From Natrinema versiforme JCM 10478 (GTDB taxonomy: Archaea; Halobacteriota; Halobacteria; Halobacteriales; Natrialbaceae), in the NCBI RefSeq assembly GCF_000337195.1, contig NZ_AOID01000047.1, positions 77,335 through 141,334 on the forward strand: a stretch of DNA of 64,000 bases, in the 5' to 3' direction. This document shows, piece after piece, positions 45,665 through 54,478 of the stretch. Both the position numbers and the translations under genes were made by a program. Position 1 is the stretch's first letter, and each line of letters opens with the position of its first letter. A model generated the notes under the pieces. The model was not told the origin of the DNA and did not search any database. It worked only from the letters and a program-made list of their open reading frames with translations.

Positions 45665-46195
45665 TTACGCCGTCGGCACGTCGAACGTCTCGAGGACCGT
45701 CCCGTCGGGTTCGCGAATCTCGCCCTCGAGGCCAGCCTCGCTATCCTCACCGTCCGCGCGTTCCTCGAGCACCGCAAACCCCGGCCGATTGCCGCGCGGA
45801 TCGGCGTGGCTGCCGGGGTTGAGTAGAACGGCCTCGTCGGTCTTGACGACCGTCGGCCGGTGGGTGTGTCCGGAGACGACGACGTCCGCCCCTCGCGAGC
45901 GGCCGAACATCGCGAGACCGGTCTCGCCGCCGTCCCGCCGGTGCGTGACGGCGACCCGCACACCGCCCGCCTCGACGACGCGAGCCGTCGGCAGCCGGTC
46001 CCAGACCGCCGCGCTGTCGGCGTTTCCGTGGACGGCGAACAGGCGGTCACACTCCGTTTGGAACACCTCGAGGGCCGCCTCGCTCGTGAAATCGCCCGCG
46101 TGGATGACGGTATCCGCCTCGCGGGCCGCGGTCAGCGCATCGCCCTCGAGTTCGTGGTCCCGGCCGCTGTGCGTATCGGAGAAGATCGCGATCAT
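45665..46195 (-). CDS. YfcE/MJ0936-type metallophosphoesterase
   Basis: A 176-residue calcineurin-like phosphodiesterase. IAIFSDTHSGRD (Asp/His metal ligands), VIHAGDFTSEAAL (Asp), FAVHGNADSAAVWDRL (GNxD/H), VAVTHRRDGG (His) and VVVSGHTHRPTVV (GHTH) give the full two-metal site. Related archaeal enzymes hydrolyse phosphodiesters. Biological substrate unknown. Confidence 0.93.
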   Translation of the reverse strand: MIAIFSDTHSGRDHELEGDALTAAREADTVIHAGDFTSEAALEVFQTECDRLFAVHGNADSAAVWDRLPTARVVEAGGVRVAVTHRRDGGETGLAMFGRSRGADVVVSGHTHRPTVVKTDEAVLLNPGSHADPRGNRPGFAVLEERADGEDSEAGLEGEIREPDGTVLETFDVPTA

Positions 46196-46352
46196 AGTCG
46201 CCGTTTGCCCGCCACTGACAGGTTCCTTTCGGATGCGGTCGCCGTGGCCGTCCGGATCGGGGCCGGGAGCGGCGCTGATCGACTCCAGACCAGGTCCGAA
46301 CCGGCTCTAGAACGCCTTACATTTTAGGGACCCCCCTCCGTAGTCCCCGGCG

Positions 46353-47297
46353 ATGGCCAGTAGCACCTCCGTCGTCCTCGCCGCGCTGTTCGCGAACGGC
46401 GCGATCGCGATTCTCAAATTCATCGGGTTCACACTCACCGGGAGTCCCGCCATGCTGTCGGAGACGTACCACTCGATCTCGGATACGGGGAATCAAGTCT
46501 TCCTGTTGGTCGGGATCAAGTACGGCGCACAGGAGGCCACGCGGAGCCACCCGTTCGGCCACGGCAAGGCGCAGTTCTTCTACAGCCTGCTCGTGAGCGT
46601 CATGCTCTTCGGCATCGCCGGCTGGGCGAGCGCTCGTCACGGTCTCAGTGCGCTGCGAGAAGGCGGGGTCCACCGTGCCAGCGAGGACGTCACGCTGCTC
46701 GGCGCAACGTTTGATCCGATCCTTGTCAACTACGCCGTGCTAATGGGTGCGATCCTCTTCGAGTCCTACGCGCTCTGGAAGGCCTATCAGGGCATCAGTC
46801 GCCAGATGGACGAGCACGACTGGACGACCCTCCGCGAGGCGTTCAAAAAGACCAGCGACGTGACGACACTGACCGCACTCACCGAGGACTCCATCGCGCT
46901 CGCCGGTGCGGGAATCGCCCTCCTCGGGGTGTATCTCACCCGGACCACCGGAAACCCGATATACGACGCCGGTTCGGCGCTCATCATCGGGATCATGCTC
47001 ATGGGCTTTGCCCTCGCGCTCGGCTGGCAGAACAAGCGACTCATTCTCGGGGAGAGCCTCGCGAAAGACGACGAGGACGAGCTCCGGCGGATCGTCGCCG
47101 ACTGGGACGGCGTCACCGAACTCATCGACCTCCGAACCGTCTACTTCGGAGCCGAGGAACTGCTTCTCACGGCCGACGTGGCGTTCGAACCCGACCTCGA
47201 CGCCGAGACGATCAACGAGCGCATCACACAGATCGAGCTCGCGCTGATGGAGCACGACGACCAGATTCAGAAGGTCTACATCGAACCCGAGACGTAA
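46353..47297 (+). CDS. Cation diffusion facilitator family transporter
   Basis: A 314-residue CDF antiporter with about six membrane helices. AALFANGAIAILKFIGF, LSETYHSISDTGNQVFLL (first metal-site helix with His and Asp), GHGKAQFFYSLLVSVMLFGI and ALTEDSIALAGAGIALLGVY (second helix) are typical; the cytoplasmic tail (about residue 235 on) is ferredoxin-like. It exports divalent metals such as Zn or Co; specificity unproven. TTTTAG at 46322-46327 is 25 nt before the ATG. Confidence 0.93.
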   Translation: MASSTSVVLAALFANGAIAILKFIGFTLTGSPAMLSETYHSISDTGNQVFLLVGIKYGAQEATRSHPFGHGKAQFFYSLLVSVMLFGIAGWASARHGLSALREGGVHRASEDVTLLGATFDPILVNYAVLMGAILFESYALWKAYQGISRQMDEHDWTTLREAFKKTSDVTTLTALTEDSIALAGAGIALLGVYLTRTTGNPIYDAGSALIIGIMLMGFALALGWQNKRLILGESLAKDDEDELRRIVADWDGVTELIDLRTVYFGAEELLLTADVAFEPDLDAETINERITQIELALMEHDDQIQKVYIEPET

Positions 47298-47320
47298 CGG
47301 TTTCGCCCGCGCCGACCGCT

Positions 47321-47731
47321 CTATTCCTCACGCTCTTCGTCCGTGTCATCGTACCCCGCGACCACCGTCGATCCCGGCGGCCGATCGTTCAACACCGCCG
47401 TCACCGTCGTTTCGTCTAGGTCCACCGTCGACTCGAGGGGTTCCCACCCGTCCTCGATCTCGACGGCGACCGCCACGTCAGTCGGGCTCGCGCCGGGCGG
47501 TAGTTTCGAGGGATCGTAGACGAGCGCGATCCGGACCGCCTCGACCGCCTTCAGGTCCTCGAGACTCACGAGATCCACGGGGTCGGCGAGGGCGTCGACC
47601 GGCGGCTCGCGCCCGCTCTTCGCGAGGCCGAACTCGTCGGGGACGACGCCCGCGACGAGGGCGACGCGAGCACCGACCTGCTCGAGGGTGTATTCGGCGA
47701 CGTTACTGGAATCGTATCCCGGAATGGCCAT
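47321..47731 (-). CDS. Conserved haloarchaeal hypothetical protein
   Basis: A 136-residue acidic soluble protein, start MAIPGYDSSNVAEYTLEQVG at 47731. Sequence VRIALVYDPSKLPPGASPTDVAVAVEIEDGWEPLES suggests a beta-rich fold like a CARDB or immunoglobulin-type domain. No motif that names a function was recognised. It lies between the CDF transporter and the helicase, transcribed against both. Confidence 0.65.
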   Translation of the reverse strand: MAIPGYDSSNVAEYTLEQVGARVALVAGVVPDEFGLAKSGREPPVDALADPVDLVSLEDLKAVEAVRIALVYDPSKLPPGASPTDVAVAVEIEDGWEPLESTVDLDETTVTAVLNDRPPGSTVVAGYDDTDEEREE

Positions 47732-47870
47732 ACCGAGGGCAGGCACTCGAGACACATGTCCCTGTACCGCGCGTTCGCCGGCCGGCGGGCCCCGCCGTCG
47801 CCGGTCGGTTTTTAAGGGCCGACCGAATCGAGACGAATCCTTTTATCGCAGCGCGAACCTATCATACGCT

Positions 47871-50042
47871 GTGTCCGAGACAGACGGGTACATGCGCTTT
47901 TTCCCGTACGACCGGCCGTACGAGAACCAGCGCGAGGCGATGGACCGCATCCACAACTCGCTGACCCGCGGACAGAACGTCGTCTTCGAGGGTGCCTGCG
48001 GGACCGGCAAGACCCTCTCGTCGCTGGTCCCTGCCCTCGAGGTGGCCCGTGAACAGGACAAGACGGTCGTCATCACGACCAACGTCCACCAGCAGATGCG
48101 CCAGTTCGTCGCCGAAGCCCGCGCGATCACCCGCGAGGAGTCCATCCGTGCGGTCGTCTTCAAAGGAAAGTCCTCGATGTGTCACATCGACGTCGGCTAC
48201 GAGGAGTGTCAGGCCCTGCGGGACAACACCCGCGCCGTTGTCGACGCGGAACAGGACCGCGAGCAACTCGAACGCCGCCAGCGCGAACTCCTCGCCGAGA
48301 GCCAAGACGGCGATGGTTCGGCGGCCGACGCCCGCTCGGCGGTGATGGACGAACTCGAGGACATCGAAGAACGCCTCGAGGACTTAGAGGACCAGAACGT
48401 CTGTGATTATTATCGCAACAACCTGACCCAAGACACGGACGACTTCTTCGGCTGGCTTTTCAAGGATGTCCGCACGCCCGACGACATTTACGACTACGCC
48501 GAGGGACAGCAGCTCTGTGGCTACGAGCTCCTCAAAGAGGGGATCGAAGGCGTCGATCTGGTCGTCTGTAACTACCACCACCTGCTCGACTCGACCATTC
48601 GGGAGCAGTTCTTCCGGTGGCTCGGCCGCGACCCAGAGGACGTGATCGCCGTCTTCGACGAGGCCCACAACGTCGAAGACGCCGCCCGCGAGCACGCGAC
48701 CCGGACCTGCTCCGAGCGCACCTTCGACTCGGCGTTAGACGAGTTAGCCGACAGCGACGACCCACGCTCTGAGGACGCCGCGAACGTCCTCTCGGCGTTT
48801 CACCGCGCGCTCGTCGAGACCTACGAGGACTCGTTTGGCTTCGGTAATCGGGAGGCAATCGGTGAGAACTGGGAAGATGTCTCCATCGCCAACGAGGGCC
48901 GCAAGGACGACCTCACGCTCGAGTTCCTGCAGCGGTACTCCGGCAGCGGAATCGACGACGACCTCGAGGCCGCGATGAAGCTGGGCCAAGACTTAGACGA
49001 GCAGTACGAGGAGGCCTACCGCGAGGGCGAGACGGCCACGCGGACCGAGTGTCAGACCCTGCAAGCAGCCGGCTTCGTCAGCGCGTGGATGGCCGAGGGC
49101 TCGGCGGAGGGGCTCTACCCGGTCGTCTCCGTCACACGGGACGCCGGCACCGACGAAATCTACGGCCGCGCGGAGCTGTACTCCTGTCTCCCGCGGCAGG
49201 TGACCGGCCGGCTGTTCGACGAGATCCACGCGACTGTGCTCATGAGCGCGACCATCCAGCCGTTCGACGTTACCGAGAACGTGCTGGGACTCGAGGACGC
49301 GGTCTCGATGGCCTACGGGCTCCAGTTCCCCGAAGCGAACCGCCGGACATACGCCGTCGAGACCCCGCCGCTCTTTTCCTCGGACCGGGACGACCCCGCG
49401 GTGCAGGAAACCGTGACCGAGACGATCCACGACGCCGTCCGGATGACCCCCGGTAACACGCTCGCGTTCTTCCCCAACTACGGCGAAGCGAGCCGGTACG
49501 CCGATCGGGTCGCGAGCCGGAGCGATCGGACGGTGTACGTGGACGAACCGGGCCAGTCAGTCGAAGATCTCCGAAAACAGTTCGTCGCGGACGACGGTGC
49601 GGTGCTGTGTACCTCGCTATGGGGCACTCTCGCGGAAGGGGTCAGCTTCGACGGCGACGACGCCCACACGGTACTGGTCGTCGGCGTCCCCTACCCGCAC
49701 CTCGACGACCGCGCCGAGGCGGTCCAGGAGGCCTATGACGCGGCCTTCGACGGCACCGACACCGGCTGGCGCTACGCCGTCGAGATCCCGACGATCCGCA
49801 AGACCAGACAGGCCCTTGGGCGGGTCATCCGTTCGCCGGACGAAGTCGGGGTTCGCGCCCTGCTCGACCGGCGCTACTCGCGGCAGGCGAAGCCGGATCT
49901 GGGCAAGTACAGCGTCAACGGCATCTTCCCCCACGAGGAACGCGAGGAACTGATCGATATCGACCCGGGAAAACTCAAGTTCGCGATGCGCAACTTCTAC
50001 GGCGACCACGGCGCGTACGATGGCGAACCGCCGGCACCGTAG
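47871..50042 (+). CDS. XPD/DinG-type ATP-dependent DNA helicase
   Basis: A 723-residue superfamily 2 helicase of the Rad3/XPD branch. Motif I FEGACGTGKTLSS (about 38-50), motif II VFDEAHNVED (about 261-270), motif III-like LMSATIQPF (about 458), motif V TLAEGVSF and motif VI RKTRQALGRVIRS are visible. Four Cys lie where XPD places its 4Fe-4S cluster (SSMCHID, YEECQALRD, QNVCDYY, QQLCGYE), within a coiled acidic insert. The GTG start at 47871 fits TTTTAT at 47841-47846, 24 nt upstream. Unwinds DNA 5' to 3' in repair or replication; exact role not known here. Confidence 0.93.
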   Translation: MSETDGYMRFFPYDRPYENQREAMDRIHNSLTRGQNVVFEGACGTGKTLSSLVPALEVAREQDKTVVITTNVHQQMRQFVAEARAITREESIRAVVFKGKSSMCHIDVGYEECQALRDNTRAVVDAEQDREQLERRQRELLAESQDGDGSAADARSAVMDELEDIEERLEDLEDQNVCDYYRNNLTQDTDDFFGWLFKDVRTPDDIYDYAEGQQLCGYELLKEGIEGVDLVVCNYHHLLDSTIREQFFRWLGRDPEDVIAVFDEAHNVEDAAREHATRTCSERTFDSALDELADSDDPRSEDAANVLSAFHRALVETYEDSFGFGNREAIGENWEDVSIANEGRKDDLTLEFLQRYSGSGIDDDLEAAMKLGQDLDEQYEEAYREGETATRTECQTLQAAGFVSAWMAEGSAEGLYPVVSVTRDAGTDEIYGRAELYSCLPRQVTGRLFDEIHATVLMSATIQPFDVTENVLGLEDAVSMAYGLQFPEANRRTYAVETPPLFSSDRDDPAVQETVTETIHDAVRMTPGNTLAFFPNYGEASRYADRVASRSDRTVYVDEPGQSVEDLRKQFVADDGAVLCTSLWGTLAEGVSFDGDDAHTVLVVGVPYPHLDDRAEAVQEAYDAAFDGTDTGWRYAVEIPTIRKTRQALGRVIRSPDEVGVRALLDRRYSRQAKPDLGKYSVNGIFPHEEREELIDIDPGKLKFAMRNFYGDHGAYDGEPPAP

Positions 50043-50055
50043 GCTCGATTCGAAC

Positions 50056-50373
50056 TCAGTCGCCCGCCGGCGCTTCCGGGGGCTCCCACGCGTCGTAGCC
50101 GCCGGCCATGCTCGCGACCCGCTCGGCGTCGCCGTATTCCTCGATGAGCCGGGCCGCTTGGACCGAGGTCTGGCCGACGTAACAGTAGACGACCACGTCG
50201 TCGGCCCAGTCCCGGTCGACGACGGTGTCCTCGAGTTCCTCGATGGTGACGTGTTCGGCCTCGGGGAGGTGGCCCTCGGCGTAGTCCTCGTCGTCGCGGA
50301 TGTCGATGAGATCGAACTCCGCGCCGTTCTCGAGGCGTTCGCGGACCGTCTCGGGGGTGAATTCCTCGACCAT
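50056..50373 (-). CDS. Single-domain rhodanese-like protein
   Basis: A 105-residue rhodanese. FDLIDIRDDEDYAEGHLPEAEHV is the N-terminal block, and VVVYCYVGQTSVQAARLIEEYG contains the catalytic Cys loop CYVGQTS. It is the last gene of a YeeE-TusA-rhodanese operon and likely takes sulfur from the TusA-like carrier. Its ATG overlaps the TusA-like stop by 1 nt (TAATG). Confidence 0.93.
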   Translation of the reverse strand: MVEEFTPETVRERLENGAEFDLIDIRDDEDYAEGHLPEAEHVTIEELEDTVVDRDWADDVVVYCYVGQTSVQAARLIEEYGDAERVASMAGGYDAWEPPEAPAGD

Positions 50374-50666
50374 TATCGTTTCCGGAGGTAGATGCGGTAG
50401 ACCGCGTCGCCGCTGCGCCAGACCTGTGCGTCGGCGTCGTCGCCGACGGCTCGCGGCACGTTCTCGGTACAGGGGACGTGATCGGTCTCTTGGACGAGCA
50501 GGTCGCCCGACTCGATCTGCTGGAGTCCCTTCTTGGCCTCGACCTGCGGGTACGGACAGACCTCGCCCATCATGTCCTGGACGAGGTCCGCTTTCTCGAG
50601 GAGTTCCTCGGCTTGGTCGTCGCTCAGTTCGTCCGGCGTGTCAGTAACGTCGTCGATGGATGGCAT
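50373..50666 (-). CDS. TusA-like sulfur-transfer protein
   Basis: A 97-residue protein. The C-terminal 65 residues are a TusA/SirA domain: VCPYPQVEAKKGLQQIESGDLL carries the CPxP motif with the sulfur-carrying Cys near residue 36. A second Cys is in VPCTENVP. The first 30 residues are an acidic helical leader. Start MPSIDDVTD at 50666 was preferred to a frame running to 50726. It sits between a YeeE-type importer and a rhodanese, as in thiosulfate-uptake operons. Confidence 0.88.
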   Translation of the reverse strand: MPSIDDVTDTPDELSDDQAEELLEKADLVQDMMGEVCPYPQVEAKKGLQQIESGDLLVQETDHVPCTENVPRAVGDDADAQVWRSGDAVYRIYLRKR

Positions 50667-50715
50667 TGGCTTGTCTCTTTGTTGTCGCGGTTTGTAATTG
50701 GCGAACGATTCGACC

Positions 50716-51888
50716 TCAGATCGCACAGCCGACTTCGCGGTAGATCCAGTGGGTCATCACGTAGACGCCGGCGACGATGCCGACCGCCGCGATGAAGGAG
50801 TGGATCGAGAGTTCCGCGATGCCGGAGTAGATGTTCCCGATGTTACAGCCCGGCGCGAGTCGCGATCCGGCTCCCATCATCAGGCCGCCGACGACGGCGT
50901 TCGGGAGTCGGCGACGCTTCGGGACCCGCACCGAGAAGTCGCCGCTCCAGAGGGCAGCGAGGAACGCGCCGACGATGACGAACCCGATCATCACCATGTC
51001 GACGGTCATCCCGACGCCTTGGCCCTGAAACAGGACCGAGCCCCAGTAGTCGAACGAGCCTGCGTCGACGCCGACCCGCGAGAGGAGGTAGCCGGTCCAG
51101 CGGGCTTCCGGACCCGTGACGCCGACGATCGAGACCTGGCTGAACCAGAGCACCGCCGCGGCGGTGATCCCGAGCGCGGCGGTGCGGGGGTCCCACGGCT
51201 GCTTGCTCGAGGCGACGGGATGTCGCCACGCACGGGCGAGACCGCGGAAATACGCCACCGTTCCGCGAACGAATCCGCGGAGACCAACGACGGGCGCGAG
51301 CAGCGCAGTCGGAGTCAACTGTGCCGTGTCCGCGCGCTCACCGAAGGCGGCGGCCGTCGATGCGCGGCCGGTCAGCGTTGCGTAGACGAGGACGGCGGCG
51401 ACCGCGACCCCGAGCGCGAGGAGGCTCCCCGGGACCGACGTGAGTTCGAACAGGGTCGCACCCGTCCCGAACGTGAGCGCCTCGAAGTACGTGCTCTCGA
51501 GCGTCGGGAACGCGACGGTAAAGCCGGCGTAGCCGACGCCCATGAACAGCAGCGTGAGCCAGAACTGCAGGTAGCCCTCGCCGGCGCGGTAGAGCGTGCC
51601 GCTGGCACAGCCGCCGGCGTAGGTCATCCCGACTCCGAAGATGAAGCCGCCCACGAGGCCGGTCAGTCCCCAGTCGGGCGTCCAGAATCCCTGATAGTAG
51701 CCGAATTGGTAGGCGATGCCCCAGAAGACCATCGTCAGAAGCGTCGCGGCGAGCACGCCCTTCGTGACTCGGGAGTCCTTGTAGGCGAAGAAGTCCCGAA
51801 AGGCGTTGACGAAACAGAATCGCCCCTTCTGGAGGAAGGCTCCGAGGGCGATTCCAACGATCGCTGCGACGAGTAGCGTTGAGACCAC
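50716..51888 (-). CDS. YeeE/YedE (TsuA-like) thiosulfate transporter
   Basis: A 390-residue membrane protein with about nine helices. The three conserved Cys expected in TsuA-type pores are visible in KGRFCFVNAFRD (about residue 25), TYAGGCASGTLYRAGEG (about 94) and APGCNIGNIYSG (about 352). Such proteins import thiosulfate by passing it along Cys residues. It starts with GTG at 51888; TTAAGTC about 25 nt upstream supports this. First gene of a three-gene operon with a TusA-like carrier and a rhodanese. Confidence 0.93.
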   Translation of the reverse strand: MVSTLLVAAIVGIALGAFLQKGRFCFVNAFRDFFAYKDSRVTKGVLAATLLTMVFWGIAYQFGYYQGFWTPDWGLTGLVGGFIFGVGMTYAGGCASGTLYRAGEGYLQFWLTLLFMGVGYAGFTVAFPTLESTYFEALTFGTGATLFELTSVPGSLLALGVAVAAVLVYATLTGRASTAAAFGERADTAQLTPTALLAPVVGLRGFVRGTVAYFRGLARAWRHPVASSKQPWDPRTAALGITAAAVLWFSQVSIVGVTGPEARWTGYLLSRVGVDAGSFDYWGSVLFQGQGVGMTVDMVMIGFVIVGAFLAALWSGDFSVRVPKRRRLPNAVVGGLMMGAGSRLAPGCNIGNIYSGIAELSIHSFIAAVGIVAGVYVMTHWIYREVGCAI

Positions 51889-52116
51889 ATCGATGCCACG
51901 GGCCTCGACGACTTAACCCGCGGCCAGCCGGACGACGCTACCCCGACCGTTGACGCGCTCGGAGCCCGAGCGACGGCCGATCTGCCGTCGGAGCGAACCG
52001 CTGTTCCGGAACGGTCGCTGCAGTCAGTAGCGGAGATAGCAGCGGTATTTGCAGCCGCCGAAACCGCGGTAGGGCGGACCTTTCGCCCCGCTGTCAGTCT
52101 CCGCGGGACGCGGGCG

Positions 52117-52617
52117 CTAGGCCGGCAGCGAGACGCGACTCACCGGCAGCTTGTCCGTGCCGTCCCAGAACTCGAGTTCGCCCACCGTCCACCGGATCGG
52201 CTCGATCTCGCGGTCGGCCAGCCGTTTTGCCGTCTCGCGGTCGCCGCCGCGGGCGAGGGTCACGTGCGGGACGTAGTCGCTCCCCTCGAGTCCCTCGACG
52301 GTCTCGAAGGCCTCGGTGAGATCGTCGTGAATCCCCTCGAGTCCGGGGCTCTCGACGGCGAGGTAGACGACCGGTGCCGAGCCAAGCGGCGGGTCCTCGA
52401 AGTAGTCGATGCCCGTGATTTCGGCTTCGACGGCGGGGGCTCCCTCGAGCGCGCGGTGGGCGCGGTGCTGGAGCTGTGCGACGTGGTCGGCCTCGCCGAG
52501 ACGCTTGAGCAGACACGAGTGGTCCTCGCGGACGGTCTCGAACCCGATGAGATCGGGGTGGAGCCGGTTCGCGAGCCGGCGAACGCGGCCGGGGACCGGG
52601 ACGTTGACGCTGTACAC
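52117..52617 (-). CDS. 2'-5' RNA ligase / cyclic phosphodiesterase-like (2H) protein
   Basis: A 166-residue 2H phosphoesterase-fold protein, GTG start at 52617 giving MYSVNVPVPGRVRRLANRL. The C-terminal catalytic motif is YVPHVTLARGG (HxTx). The N-terminal motif is DHSCLLKRLG, where HxT is changed to HSC, so activity may be altered. The family includes LigT/ThpR RNA cyclic phosphodiesterases. Confidence 0.8.
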   Translation of the reverse strand: MYSVNVPVPGRVRRLANRLHPDLIGFETVREDHSCLLKRLGEADHVAQLQHRAHRALEGAPAVEAEITGIDYFEDPPLGSAPVVYLAVESPGLEGIHDDLTEAFETVEGLEGSDYVPHVTLARGGDRETAKRLADREIEPIRWTVGELEFWDGTDKLPVSRVSLPA

Positions 52618-52689
52618 TTCGATCGATATCGGGAGCGTATCGCTATCAGTCTGATGGTCTCGCGAGTCGAAGGGCCGTGGTCGGCCGAG

Positions 52690-52884
52690 TCAGAGCTGGT
52701 CGAGCAACCAGAGAACGATCAGGACGCCGATCGCGAGTTGGATGATGGGGACGAACAGGCCGAACACGCTCGCCAGCGTGCCGAGTATCGCCTCGAGCAC
52801 CTCGATGACGAGCAACACGGCGATCAGTCCGAGGACGACTTTCAGGAGGGTTTCGACCTCGAGTTTCCCGCGCATATCGAGCAT
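52690..52884 (-). CDS. Small membrane protein (DUF7554-like)
   Basis: A 64-residue protein beginning MLDMRGKLEVETLLKVVLGL, with two closely spaced hydrophobic helices (VVLGLIAVLLVIEVLEAIL and SVFGLFVPIIQLAIGVLIVLW). It resembles a small conserved haloarchaeal membrane family (DUF7554-like, from memory). Start 52884 chosen from two adjacent ATGs because a TATA-like TTTCAAAC is about 25 nt upstream. Function unknown. Confidence 0.75.
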   Translation of the reverse strand: MLDMRGKLEVETLLKVVLGLIAVLLVIEVLEAILGTLASVFGLFVPIIQLAIGVLIVLWLLDQL

Positions 52885-52970
52885 ACGTTCACGTTCGGCT
52901 GACCGTTTGAAAAACACGTCGCTACCGCGGTCGGAAAGACCTATTTAGACGGCTACGGCATGTCATGATA

Positions 52971-54107
52971 ATGGACGTGAAGGGGTTGCGGGCCCTGATC
53001 TGCGTGCTCGTGGTGGTTGCGTGTTCGTTCGCCTACGTCCCGGCTGCGACCGCCGGCGCGGCAGGTGCCGGTGTCCAGCGAGCGGCGCTACAGGCCGACA
53101 CGGGCGGCGAACAGACCGATTCGACTGCCGGTCCGCAACTCGAGGACGCCGACGAGATCCACATCGACGTGTTCATCGCCGAGAACGGGTCGGCGCGGGT
53201 GACCGTCGACTACCAGTTCTACCTCTATGGCGAGAACAGTTCCGAGGAGCAGTGGGATCCGCTGTCGAAAAACATCTCGGACGATCCGGACCGGTACGCC
53301 GCCGCGGAGCGGACGAAATGGAACGACACCCTCACCGACGGCGTCAACGAAACCAACCGGGAGATGGCACTCTCGAACGTGTCGATCACGACCGAGACGG
53401 CCACCGCACCGCGGGAGGTCGGCCACGCGGTCGTCACCTTCGACTGGTCGCAGTTCGCGCTGGTCGAACTGAACCGCATCGAGGCCGGGACCGCGCTGTC
53501 CGGGCTCACGTTAGAGGAGGGGACCTCGCTGCAGTTTCGCTGGCCCGAGGGGTATTCCGTCCACGAGAGCGAGGGGACACCGCAGGTACAGCCCTCGCCC
53601 GATGACCGATCCAATAACTCGGTCACGTGGGAAGACGAGTTGAACACGCCCGACGGCGGGCCGCAGATCGTCTTGATGAAAAGCGATGCCGCGAACGCCG
53701 GCTCGGGCGGGACCGAGGAGGGACCGACGATGCCGTGGGTGTTCGTCGTCTCGGCCCTCGCACTGCTCGCGGCGGTCGGCGTCGCCGGCTGGTTGCTCGG
53801 CCGAGACCGCTCCGGCCGTGAGACCGACGACACCGACCCACAGACCGTCCGTCGGACCGACGGCTCGCCCGAATCCGAGTCCAACGCGGCCAACGAGCCG
53901 CCGACGGAACTGCTGAGCAACGAAGAGCGGGTCCTGCGCCTGCTCGAGGAACGCGGCGGCCGGATCAAACAACAGGCCGTCGTCTCGGAGCTCGGGTGGA
54001 CCGAGGCAAAGACGAGTCAGGTCGTTGGCGAACTGCGCGAAAGCGACGAGATCGAAGTGTTCCGGATCGGCCGGGAGAACGTGTTGTCGCTGCCCGAGGA
54101 GGAGTAG
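52971..54107 (+). CDS. Membrane-anchored winged-helix regulator with extracellular domain
   Basis: A 378-residue protein. A Sec-type signal (ALICVLVVVACSFAYVPAATAG) leads to an extracellular beta-rich domain (about 50-235: DEIHIDVFIAENGSARVTVDYQFYLYG), a membrane helix (PWVFVVSALALLAAVGVAGWLLG), an acidic linker, and a C-terminal winged helix (LLSNEERVLRLLEERGGRIKQQAVVSELGWTEAKTSQVVGELRESDEIEVFRIGREN). It matches haloarchaeal DUF7345-HTH type proteins that may sense the envelope and control genes directly. ATG 52971 fits the TATA TATTTAGA at 52942-52949. Confidence 0.88.
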   Translation: MDVKGLRALICVLVVVACSFAYVPAATAGAAGAGVQRAALQADTGGEQTDSTAGPQLEDADEIHIDVFIAENGSARVTVDYQFYLYGENSSEEQWDPLSKNISDDPDRYAAAERTKWNDTLTDGVNETNREMALSNVSITTETATAPREVGHAVVTFDWSQFALVELNRIEAGTALSGLTLEEGTSLQFRWPEGYSVHESEGTPQVQPSPDDRSNNSVTWEDELNTPDGGPQIVLMKSDAANAGSGGTEEGPTMPWVFVVSALALLAAVGVAGWLLGRDRSGRETDDTDPQTVRRTDGSPESESNAANEPPTELLSNEERVLRLLEERGGRIKQQAVVSELGWTEAKTSQVVGELRESDEIEVFRIGRENVLSLPEEE

Positions 54108-54478
54108 GGCAGGGACCGCGTTTCCGTTTCAGTTGCTAGCGTTCGGTTTCCGTCTCCCGAACGCGACCGAACGCCCCGCTGACGACGGGAGCGCGCGATG
54201 TAGCAGGATTTAATACCGTGGCTTTGTACGCTTCTGACAATGAGCCAGTCCGTCGGCACCGCGCTCGCGGTTTCCGGTACCGACGGGTCCGTCGCTCGGC
54301 GGCGACCGCGCCGATTCCGACCGGGCCTTTGAGCCCGCACTATACTACTCCCCCTGTTCCGGTTCGTTCCACCATTCCCGAAATGCTATTATTTTCGGTT
54401 AGCCGGTGCTCTACCAGTAATTTACGATACTGAAACCAATGAGCTTAAGTCTCTCCTTTGGCTTCACTCGAGTACGAC
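54108..54478. other. argG upstream region
   Basis: A 371-bp non-annotated gap. It contains a promoter-like TTTAATA (54209-54215), a 30-codon reading frame (54240-54332) starting 24 nt after that box, a small palindrome CGACGG-GT-CCGTCG (54280-54293), T-rich CTATTATTTT (54384-54393) and the likely argG TATA, CTTAAGT at 54444-54450. Confidence 0.55.
54240..54332 (+). CDS. Putative small ORF upstream of argG (Arg-rich)
   Basis: Thirty codons, ATG to TGA, reading MSQSVGTALAVSGTDGSVAR then RRPRRFRPGL. Seven of the last eleven residues before the final Leu are Arg or lie beside Arg (codons CGG, CGA, CGC). TTTAATA 24 nt upstream gives a good leaderless promoter. The Arg-rich end recalls arginine attenuation peptides, but wrong-frame GC-rich DNA in this window also reads as Arg-rich, so coding is doubtful. 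Alternatively it is a gene remnant. Confidence 0.3.
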   Translation: MSQSVGTALAVSGTDGSVARRRPRRFRPGL

